Part shown: piece by piece, positions 11,279 through 19,584 of the stretch
Numbering within the stretch: position 1 is the stretch's first letter
Layout: each line of letters begins with the position of its first letter
Assembly (NCBI GenBank): GCA_015039365.1
Contig: WION01000465.1
Location: forward strand, 1 to 41,541
Length of the DNA stretch: 41,541 nt
Origin: Amanita rubescens
Taxonomy: Eukaryota > Basidiomycota > Agaricomycetes > Agaricales > Amanitaceae
Reading direction: 5' to 3'
Notes under the pieces: generated by a model
Databases searched by the model: none
Told to the model about the DNA's origin: nothing
Seen by the model: only the letters and a program-made list of their open reading frames with translations
Translations under genes and position numbers: made by a program

Positions 11279-12198
11279 AAAAGGTGTTGAGGAGTTTGTA
11301 TGTGATCAACGATGCTCGACTGATTTCGGTTTCTATTTAGCTCGTTCTCGTATCGAATATCCAACACATCTATGGCCTATGTGTTGAAATCGGAATAGAT
11401 TTTGATTGTCTTGTCGTCAATGGTGCGATCCAATACGTTGTCCAAGATTGAGCTTACTCGAACTTTGGAAAAGCGCTGTTACTTTTCAAAAATCTCATTT
11501 ATCCAAGACTTGTACCATCTTTAACGAGTTGCGAAATACTTTTCGTGAGTGATGAATTGTGCTTGTCAGCGTTTATGTCTATACAGAGGTCTATAAAGAT
11601 CTTATGGCATAAGACCAATACGCTGTTAGAAACGTTTCTTGGCAGCAATGGAATACCGCTCGAATCGGCTATCATCAAAGGTGAGTCTACTAGTGCTATG
11701 TGATAACGAAGCATTGATGTTCTTACGTTAAATACTAGCTGGTCCTATGCTCGCGTGCCTTGTGGTCATATACATGAGTGACTCTCAGGCTTTGCAAACA
11801 GCAGTTCTTCACGTACATGGTAAGATACCTTACTTTCAATATCACCCTCCTCTTACGACAAACTTTATGAACACATAGATTTGATCTGCACGTCAATGTC
11901 TGACTTGTTCAACTGCGTTTGTCATGCTTATTCTATATCTACATCCTTAACTGTAAGTTCAATTTAAGATTCCATGATGTGTTTTAACACCCCCATGTAG
12001 TTATGTCTGAAAGAGCTATTGTATGGTTCTTGTAATTGGTTTCAACGTAGAATAGCATATATTCTTAGCTTAGTTGCCCAAGGCAGGGGTATGACTGCTT
12101 CGCTCGTTTTAATACGAGTATGGTTACATATTGTCTCAGATGAGATTCCATTTGCTTCGTTTATCACATTGGTGACCATTGTTATGTGGTTGAATGTA
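11279..12198 (+). pseudogene. 5' fragment of a spliced host-type gene running into the Helitron frame
   Basis: Consecutive exons join in perfect phase: one ending at 11680 (reading LLETFLGSNGIPLESAIIK), 11739-11819 (AGPMLACLVVIYMSDSQ...), 11879-11952 (DLICTSMSDLFNCVCHAYS...) and one opening at 12001. Introns are 58, 59 and 48 bp with GT..AG ends. An exon upstream (YGLCVEIGIDFDCLVVNG, about 11350-11440) and the ATG at about 11271 may belong to it. The product is leucine-rich and helical, like a HEAT/ARM-type solenoid, but I cannot name it. From 12001 the last exon stays open in the same frame as the transposase and passes into AT-rich sequence near 12200. No continuation of this gene is visible beyond the element at 19.3 kb, so it is either truncated by insertion plus loss or a captured fragment. 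Confidence 0.5.
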
Positions 12199-15100
12199 AG
12201 GCATTACATTAGGTATATTCTATTGTCAGTACCCAAAAGGTCTGAACATATTGGTGGCTACAAAACGTCTCCTATTTCCTATGATACTTTGATGCCATAT
12301 CTGCCTAAAGCAATACAACAAAACTTAGCAAACACTGGGTCCACTTTCCAATATATTGAACACACCAAAGAGCCAAAAGATCAATATATTGATTCAAGGT
12401 ATGTGCAGACAGCTGTACCTCTGAGTGTGCTTGTAAAGGTCATGCCGGTGTCAGCTTGTCGACAATTGGCACAGTCTCATGGCATAAATGTAGGCTCTCG
12501 AGCAACTTCTGCCATGATTCACAACATTTTCTTATTACATTCCTGTCCTGATTGTCCCAGGTTTGTTACAATATTCGCTGTGAATAATCCAAAAAAAAAG
12601 ATTATTGGTGAAGGTGAAAAACAAAAAATATATGTTGACAAGTTTAAACTAGAGAATGCAGGAGTAAAATTTGATAAGAAGAAAAAGGTAAATAACAATG
12701 CTGATTATAAATCATCAAGTGAATCTACTGCTGTAGAAGAAACATTGGCTTCAACATTTCCACCTCCACCTATAACAAAACAACTTGCCCATACAGTTAT
12801 TACTGGTGCATGCCAAAAAATGACCAAAAATAACATTGAAGAATCAGGATGTGCTGTATGTGGGCAGCTAACAAGTGTTAAATATCTTTCAAGTTTAAAA
12901 AATGTCAAGAACCTTCTTCATGTCTTGAATGCTCCTGGAGTTACAAGACAAGAGAGACAAAATGTCCATGAAAAATTAAAAGAACATACTGTGGTTATTG
13001 ATCATTCTTGTAAATATGTATGTAATACCTGTCGAGCTGCTCTGCGACAAACAAAAGTCCCTAAATATGCACTTGCTAGAGGGCTTTGGATTGGTGAAAT
13101 ACCAGATGAATTGTCTTCATTGAGATTAGTTGAGCAAATGCTAGTAGCCAAGGTGCGTCATTCCTGTTGCTCCATAAAAATTGCATCAGGAATGCGAAAA
13201 ATGAAAGCAAATGCTATTGCTTTCCCTTCTCCTCTACCAAAAATATATGATATGCTACCCCCTCCCAAAGATGACATAGAAGAGGTTTTGGCTATTATGT
13301 TCACAGGACCTTGTAAACCATCTGCTGCTGATTTCAAGAGAACACCATTTCTGGTCCGTCGAAATCATGTAAAGAGAGCACTGAACTGGCTTATTCTAAA
13401 TCATGCTGATTATGCAGATGTGTGTTTATCTGAATCAAACCTTGAAAGCTATCCTGAAGATATGCCTCCAGTTAGTGTAGAATTCAAACAATTGTTCACC
13501 AATAAAACTGCTGAGGGTACAAGTGTGCATGATGTAGAGGAAGAAGATGGTACAGAGGAAGGTATGTGCTCATTTACAGTGCATGGATTAACAGGAGAGC
13601 AACTTAAAATTATGTCATTAACTGAAGCTAAAGCTAAGGCAATGCATCATTTAAACAATCAAGGCAAGATTCTTGCTGTAGGACATGGCGCTCAAGCTGA
13701 AAGCATCTGGAAGAATCCCCATTTATATCCTCAAATGTTTCCTTGGCTTTTTCCTTATGGATTAGGTGGTATAGGAAGTGTACCAAGATTATCAGATGCT
13801 GAACACAAAAGATGTCTGCTTATGTATCATGATAAAAGATTTCAAACAGATCCTAATTTCCCTTTTGTGGCATTTAGTCATGAGCAAGTTAAAGCAGCAA
13901 CAACTAATGGATTTCTGCTGGCTGAAAAGCGCATTTTTGATGACATATCAGGGAGACTTCTAAGTATTGATCCTGATGCACTGAACTCAATCATTCATCG
14001 CTTGTCAAAGGATGACTTTGTTGAGCCAAATACTGAAGCAGAAAAAAAGTGTTTTCAACTGATTAGAGATTTAGATCATGTTTCTGGTAAAGTTAAAGGA
14101 TCTAATACAAGCAAGAAGTGGATGAGAAATGAGATTTGGTCTTTGGTTGCACACTGTGGAGCACCCTTTTGGTATATCACATTATCTCCCGCAGATGTAA
14201 AACATCCTGTTTGCATTTACTATGCTGGAAATGAGGAATTGTTTGAACCAATTAGCCTCCCTTATGATGAACGTTTAAGGCGCATTTGCAGAAATCCTGT
14301 GGCATGTGCAAGGTTTTTTCACTTTTTGGTGTGCACATTTATTTCTGATGTTCTGGGAGTGGGTTCTACACATTTGGGCTTGTATGGTCATACAAAAGCA
14401 TTCTATGGTACTGTTGAACAGCAAGGCAGATTGGCTCTTCATTTACATATGATGCTCTGGATTAAAGGAAACTTGACACCACAGGAAATGCGTGACCTCA
14501 TTCTAGATCCAAACTCTGACTTCCAACAAAAAATCATTGCATGGATTGAAAGTTGTCAGATTGGAGAATTTTTGACAGGGACAAAAGATGAAATCTTAGA
14601 AAGAGTGGAGAACATCAGTAAATCAGATGACTATAAAGACCCTACTGAAACATTGCCTGATCCCCCTCCTCCAATATGCCCCTCTGAATGTAATGCCTGT
14701 CAGAAATGCTATGATATTGAATCTTGGTGGAAAAAATTTGAACTTGTAGTGGATGAAATTGTCAGCAAGTCAAACATTCACAACTGTGATAGAGGATTAA
14801 ACAAGGATGGTTCAATTAACAAAAGGGTGGCATATGTGGGGTGTAGAGACAACAAATATGGAACATGCAAAGCACGTTTTCCAAGGCCCACTTTTGAAGT
14901 GACTCAAATTGATCCAGAATCTGGGGCTCTGAACCTAAAAAAAGGTGAACCTTGGATGAACTTCATTACTACTTATTTGACATATATTTTCAGATGCAAC
15001 ACAGATGTAACAAGCATGTGGTCAGGTACTGCATTAAAGGCAGTTATTGTCTATATTTCTGACTATATTACTAAAAGCAGCTTGAAAACTCATGTAGTGT

Positions 15101-18100
15101 TTGAAACTATAAAAAGCATATTTGATAGAAATCAGGAAATCATTGGAAGTTCTATTTCTGAAAAGGAGAAAGCTCGACAATTGCTGACAAAAATGGTAAA
15201 CTTGCTGTCCACCAAATCAGAAATGGGAGGACCAATGGTATGCATGTACCTGCTTGGCAATCCAGATCACTATACCTCACATAAATTTGTCCCTTTCTAC
15301 TGGAAAACATTTGTTAATGAGGTGCATAGTGTGTGGGACTCTGAAGTGGCATCTACATTAAATAGTAAAGTTGCAATTTTAAAAGTCAAAAAGAGAATCG
15401 TTGGTTTCTCACCCATTTATGACTACATTTACAGGCCAGATGTATTAGAAAACATGTGTTTGTATGACTGGGTTAGAAGATGTGAACGAAAGCGTGTGTC
15501 TTCCTGTGCTTCAAAGAATAAGACAAGTCAGATAAATGATGCTTTTACTGAAGAAGATTGTGAAGATAGTGATCACTGTCAATCTGAGCCTGAAATAATT
15601 GATGAAGATGTCGAATATGAAAATAGTGAATATGAAAGTGATGAAAAGTCTAAGAAACTGCAAAATAATACATTCTATTTCAAGAAGTTGCATCCCTTGT
15701 TTGAAACACATGTAACTCATGTTAACCCTGACAAAGAGAATATGGTGGTAAATTTTATAGGAGGCACATTACCAAGATGTGACCAGGGTAACAGAGAATA
15801 CTATTGCATGACAATGCTGACTTTATTCAAACCATGGCGAACAGGAAAATCATTAAAAGACACCGATAGTTCTTGGGATGATACCTTTATAAATCACAAG
15901 TTTACAATAAGACAGTGTCAATTGATGAAAAACTTTAATATTAAGTATGAGTGCCTTGATGCTCGAGATGACTATCGTGCTCAAATGAAAGCAGGGAAGG
16001 GAACAGCATTGTTCATGTTTGGTGAAAATATAGAAACTAATGAAGAAGAAATAACACTAGACTGTTATGCCGATGAGATTCAATTAAATGATGGCATTGA
16101 CACCAATCAAAACATACTAGGATCCAAGGAATTAAAGCTCCAAAAAGAAATGGCAGATATCAGGGCAGTGATGCGTCAAACAGGTTGGACAAATGAAATT
16201 TCTTCTCAGATTGATTCCAATACAATACAGCCAATCAATTCAGCAAACTTGAAAGCATCTGATTGGAAGGCAATTGTACAACTGGAAAAGCAAAGAGTGA
16301 TTCAAGAGAGAAACAAACACTATCAATCTGGTGCAGCAGAAGAAGGTGTCTCAAATGGTAAACCTAATGTTGTCAAAATCATTGACAAGTCATATATGGA
16401 AAGAAAACATTACAATACCATTCATGAAGAAGCTATCAACTCTTTATGTACAGAGTTTAAGCTAAATCAAGAGCAGGAGCGTGCATTTAAAATAATTGCA
16501 CATCATGTTGTAATGGAGAACTCAGGTCAACTGAAGATGTACATTGGGGGAATTGGAGGTACAGGAAAAACTCAAGTGATCAAAGCAGTTACATCTTTCT
16601 TTCTTGCAAGAAATGAAGCCCATCGGTTAATTGCAGTTGCTCCAACTGGCTCAGCAGCTGCACTGTTGTCAGGATCAACTTATCACTCAGTTTTGGGAAT
16701 ACATGATCTGAGTGAAAATGCATCTGAAAAGATGTTATCTCAGGTCCGCACGCGGTTAGAAGGTGTTGATTATGTATTTTTGGATGAGTTATCAATGCTT
16801 TCATGCCATGAGTTATACAGGATCAGCACTCAGCTTGCAAGGGTAATGAATCGTCTAGATATGCCTTTTGGAGGTATAAATTTAATATTTACTGGTGACT
16901 TTGGACAACTGCCACCACCAATAGGTGGAGAAAATGTGTCACTATATAGTCGTAGCATAGGACAATTTGGAACATCCCTGAGATCACAAGAAGAAGCAAT
17001 TGGAAGAGCTGTTTGGCACCAAGTAACAACTGTTGTCATTCTGAGGCAAAATATGAGACAACAACAAAATACAGAAGATGATGATAAGTATCGAACAGCA
17101 TTGGAAAATATGAGACACAAGGATTGCACACCTGATGACATACAGTTCCTAAGATCAAGGATTACATCTCAGGTGCCAGGAAAACCCTCAATCTGTGATG
17201 AAAAGTTCAGAAATGTATCAATAATCACTGCAAGGAACATACAGAAAGATGAGATCAACAGGTTAGGATGTATAAAGTTTGCACAAGAAACTAATCAAAC
17301 ACTAACTATGTTCTATTCAGAAGACTCAGTAAGGGTCACAACTGATGAAAATACTCCAAGAAGAAAGAGAAATACTAAGAAATTGGCTGCTATCTCTAAT
17401 GACATGCAACATATTATATGGAATCTTCCACATTCATCTGCTGATAAGCATGTACCAGGTAAATTAGCACTCTGTATAGGGCTGCCTGTCATCATTAAGT
17501 GCAATGCAGCAACTGAACTATGCATCACAAATGGCCAAGAGGCTATTGTTGTTGGTTGGCAATCAAGAACAGGGACTAAGGGGCAGTTAATTCTGGAGAC
17601 ACTATTTGTAAAGCTATTGAACCCTCCAAGAGACATCACATTAAGTAGTTTACCTCTAAATGTAGTTCCACTGACTCGTACTACAAATGCAATAACTTGC
17701 AAACTGCCTGATGATAGCAAAATCTGCTTGTCCAGATCTCAAGTAGAAGTTCTTCCAAACTTTGCCATGACCGACTTTGCATCACAAGGAAAAACTCGCC
17801 CATATAATGTTGTTGATCTGTCAAACTGTAGATCACATCAGGCTTATTATACAGCACTTTCAAGGAGTGCAACTGCTGAAGGCACAATCATCCTGCAAAG
17901 CTTTGACACAAAAAAGATAACAGGCAGAGCTTCTAGAGCTTTGAGGCAAGAGTTCAGAGACTTGGAGTTGCTAGATGAAATAACAAAGCTGGAACATGAG
18001 AGCAAGCTGCCAAGTAATGTATGTGGATATAGAAGGAATACTTTAATACATAGTTACAGAAAGCATAAAGGGATGTCTTATGTGCCTTCAGCTGTACATC

Positions 18101-19221
18101 GAGCAATTAGATGGAGCAAATCTGACCCTATGCTTGACCCAATAGAAGGTGATGTAGAATGGAGGATACTGAAGAAATCAAATAAAAGTGGTGCCAATCT
18201 TGGTTCTGTTGCTGACAGTAGCACCAATGTCATAAACTCTTTTATTCCTGCGAAAGGAAGTATCCCTTTAAAATCAAAAAAGAGAAATCTAAAAGAGTGT
18301 AACAGTCCCTTACATTCTAAAAAATCAAACCAAAAAGACAGTAACAATATTTTTGAGAAGAAGATTAAGAAAAAAGCAAAGATAACAACTCCAGACACAG
18401 AGACAGGTAAAGTGATATCTGTTTCATCACTAACACCTTCTGGATTTTATTGGACTGAAAACAGCTGTGCATATGATTCAGCTTTGACCATATTACATGC
18501 TATTTGGAGGAGTGACTGTATGAAATGGGATGATACATTTAGAAACATGAATGAGAGAATAATGGGTCCTCTTTTAAACAACTTCACAGCATCCAATATT
18601 GGACTGATATCATTGAATGCAAGCAGAGATAATTTACGTTTCAGATTAGAACAGTTATCTCCAATAAACTTTGCATGGGGACGCTACACTAGTATCACTA
18701 GGCTTTTGGAAATCCTACTTGAGACTCCAATAGATACTCTTCAAAGATCTATACATTGCTACAATGAACACTTAGTGGAAGATGTTCAGCTTCGCAACAA
18801 TAGTTGTCTAATAGTTGCTGGTGCACAGGGGGAATTATCTACTGAATCGTGGATGACAAATTTCAGAGAAGACATAGTAGGGATATGCAATTTATGTCAA
18901 ACAAACATATATAGAAAATTCAGATTTGCTTATGCACTTCCAGTTGTAGCTTTGGATGTATCAGGTCATGAGTTCCAGATTAATAGTAGATTCAATGTGA
19001 CAATAGATCAGGAACATCATACATATATGTTGAGAGGAATCATTTACTTTTCAAATTTCCATTTCACCTCTCGAATTGTATATGAAAATGGAATGACATG
19101 GTTCCATGATGGTATTACTACGGGTGATGAGCCAATATATGATGGTATGATAAACACAATACAAAATTTATACCACTGCAGAGGAAAGAATGCATCCATT
19201 GCCATCTATACAAAAAACTAA
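12091..19221 (+). CDS. Helitron RepHel transposase with C-terminal USP-like protease domain
   Basis: A single intronless frame. It is open from the splice acceptor at 12000; the codon at 12019 is TTG, and 12091 is the first in-frame ATG. Residue numbers below count from 12019. Cys pairs CAVC (about 278) and CNTC (about 336) precede a DUF6570-like region (to about 490). The Helitron-like N domain follows (MFPWLFPYGLGG, about 570). The HUH motif is H808-L-H810, and the catalytic tyrosines are Y1012 and Y1016 in YISDYITK. An acidic linker spans about 1172-1212. The PIF1-type helicase has Walker A GGIGGTGKT (1510-1518), Walker B LDE (D1589, E1590), GDFGQLPPP, LRQNMRQ, and the late motif SHQAYYTALSRS. 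A Lys-rich linker (about 2084-2125) leads to a Cys box, NSCAYDSALTILHAIW with C2150, and a His box with FHF (H2348) and WFHDG (H2363), as in ubiquitin-specific proteases. All core motifs look intact. The protein would nick, unwind and copy the element by rolling-circle transposition. Confidence 0.9.
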   Translation: MTASLVLIRVWLHIVSDEIPFASFITLVTIVMWLNVRHYIRYILLSVPKRSEHIGGYKTSPISYDTLMPYLPKAIQQNLANTGSTFQYIEHTKEPKDQYIDSRYVQTAVPLSVLVKVMPVSACRQLAQSHGINVGSRATSAMIHNIFLLHSCPDCPRFVTIFAVNNPKKKIIGEGEKQKIYVDKFKLENAGVKFDKKKKVNNNADYKSSSESTAVEETLASTFPPPPITKQLAHTVITGACQKMTKNNIEESGCAVCGQLTSVKYLSSLKNVKNLLHVLNAPGVTRQERQNVHEKLKEHTVVIDHSCKYVCNTCRAALRQTKVPKYALARGLWIGEIPDELSSLRLVEQMLVAKVRHSCCSIKIASGMRKMKANAIAFPSPLPKIYDMLPPPKDDIEEVLAIMFTGPCKPSAADFKRTPFLVRRNHVKRALNWLILNHADYADVCLSESNLESYPEDMPPVSVEFKQLFTNKTAEGTSVHDVEEEDGTEEGMCSFTVHGLTGEQLKIMSLTEAKAKAMHHLNNQGKILAVGHGAQAESIWKNPHLYPQMFPWLFPYGLGGIGSVPRLSDAEHKRCLLMYHDKRFQTDPNFPFVAFSHEQVKAATTNGFLLAEKRIFDDISGRLLSIDPDALNSIIHRLSKDDFVEPNTEAEKKCFQLIRDLDHVSGKVKGSNTSKKWMRNEIWSLVAHCGAPFWYITLSPADVKHPVCIYYAGNEELFEPISLPYDERLRRICRNPVACARFFHFLVCTFISDVLGVGSTHLGLYGHTKAFYGTVEQQGRLALHLHMMLWIKGNLTPQEMRDLILDPNSDFQQKIIAWIESCQIGEFLTGTKDEILERVENISKSDDYKDPTETLPDPPPPICPSECNACQKCYDIESWWKKFELVVDEIVSKSNIHNCDRGLNKDGSINKRVAYVGCRDNKYGTCKARFPRPTFEVTQIDPESGALNLKKGEPWMNFITTYLTYIFRCNTDVTSMWSGTALKAVIVYISDYITKSSLKTHVVFETIKSIFDRNQEIIGSSISEKEKARQLLTKMVNLLSTKSEMGGPMVCMYLLGNPDHYTSHKFVPFYWKTFVNEVHSVWDSEVASTLNSKVAILKVKKRIVGFSPIYDYIYRPDVLENMCLYDWVRRCERKRVSSCASKNKTSQINDAFTEEDCEDSDHCQSEPEIIDEDVEYENSEYESDEKSKKLQNNTFYFKKLHPLFETHVTHVNPDKENMVVNFIGGTLPRCDQGNREYYCMTMLTLFKPWRTGKSLKDTDSSWDDTFINHKFTIRQCQLMKNFNIKYECLDARDDYRAQMKAGKGTALFMFGENIETNEEEITLDCYADEIQLNDGIDTNQNILGSKELKLQKEMADIRAVMRQTGWTNEISSQIDSNTIQPINSANLKASDWKAIVQLEKQRVIQERNKHYQSGAAEEGVSNGKPNVVKIIDKSYMERKHYNTIHEEAINSLCTEFKLNQEQERAFKIIAHHVVMENSGQLKMYIGGIGGTGKTQVIKAVTSFFLARNEAHRLIAVAPTGSAAALLSGSTYHSVLGIHDLSENASEKMLSQVRTRLEGVDYVFLDELSMLSCHELYRISTQLARVMNRLDMPFGGINLIFTGDFGQLPPPIGGENVSLYSRSIGQFGTSLRSQEEAIGRAVWHQVTTVVILRQNMRQQQNTEDDDKYRTALENMRHKDCTPDDIQFLRSRITSQVPGKPSICDEKFRNVSIITARNIQKDEINRLGCIKFAQETNQTLTMFYSEDSVRVTTDENTPRRKRNTKKLAAISNDMQHIIWNLPHSSADKHVPGKLALCIGLPVIIKCNAATELCITNGQEAIVVGWQSRTGTKGQLILETLFVKLLNPPRDITLSSLPLNVVPLTRTTNAITCKLPDDSKICLSRSQVEVLPNFAMTDFASQGKTRPYNVVDLSNCRSHQAYYTALSRSATAEGTIILQSFDTKKITGRASRALRQEFRDLELLDEITKLEHESKLPSNVCGYRRNTLIHSYRKHKGMSYVPSAVHRAIRWSKSDPMLDPIEGDVEWRILKKSNKSGANLGSVADSSTNVINSFIPAKGSIPLKSKKRNLKECNSPLHSKKSNQKDSNNIFEKKIKKKAKITTPDTETGKVISVSSLTPSGFYWTENSCAYDSALTILHAIWRSDCMKWDDTFRNMNERIMGPLLNNFTASNIGLISLNASRDNLRFRLEQLSPINFAWGRYTSITRLLEILLETPIDTLQRSIHCYNEHLVEDVQLRNNSCLIVAGAQGELSTESWMTNFREDIVGICNLCQTNIYRKFRFAYALPVVALDVSGHEFQINSRFNVTIDQEHHTYMLRGIIYFSNFHFTSRIVYENGMTWFHDGITTGDEPIYDGMINTIQNLYHCRGKNASIAIYTKN

Positions 19222-19335
19222 TCTTATAGAGGATAGTGTTCAAGAATGGAATGTTGACTTTAAATGTAAGTTACTCTTAATAGTTAATCATCATGTCAGA
19301 TTTGATATAATTAGATAAAAATAGCCTAAATAGGC
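12200..19335 (+). mobile_element. autonomous Helitron (rolling-circle transposon), approximate limits
   Basis: The limits are set by composition: sequence becomes markedly AT-rich near 12200 and returns to host-like GC near 19335, just upstream of the Afi1 gene. Codon use in the transposase frame is AT-biased and unlike the neighbours, and the frame has no introns over 7.2 kb whereas host genes have one every 100-300 bp. I could not fix canonical ends (5'-TC and 3'-CTRR between host A and T). No CTAG lies between the stop and 19340. Short palindromes at 19324-19335 and 19345-19362 are candidates for the 3' hairpin. Confidence 0.7.
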
Positions 19336-19362
19336 CTCGGACTTGCCGTGCACTGCAGCGGC
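19324..19362. repeat. two short inverted repeats at the 3' side of the Helitron
   Basis: GCCT-AAAT-AGGC (19324-19335) and the near-palindrome GCCGTGCACTGCAGCGGC (19345-19362, one bulged base) lie at the AT-rich to GC-rich transition. Helitrons carry a hairpin about 10 bases before their 3' end. Neither palindrome here is followed by an obvious CTRR, so the assignment is tentative. Confidence 0.4.
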
Positions 19363-19584
19363 CCACATAACCAAGTGCTCCCTCGTTCTTCCATTCGGGC
19401 AACACGAGGAGAAGAAAGGGGTTGTAAAGGGATGAAGGCCGGACTGAACGGGGGTTCCAGGGCTCTTGGGGTGTGTTGCTTGTAGAGCTGGGGTTTGAGT
19501 TTTCCGTAAGTTTCCCAATCCGGAAGGAGGTGGTAAAAGGAAGAGAGCCGATGCCGTCGGCCACGTTCTCTCATCTTCGGTTCC

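Noticed and set aside
11499..11714. Minus-strand 71-codon frame
   Set aside because: It lies opposite well-spliced plus-strand exons and has no support of its own.
12019..12090. Start codon of the transposase at 12019
   Set aside because: The codon is TTG. Fungal nuclear genes start with ATG, and the frame is open further upstream to a splice acceptor at 12000.
15511..15720. Minus-strand frame inside the transposase
   Set aside because: It is a shadow of the acidic linker: the complement of Asp/Glu codons reads as Ile/Phe-rich sequence.
17313..17720. 135-codon minus-strand frame inside the helicase
   Set aside because: It is opposite conserved helicase motifs and has no independent features.
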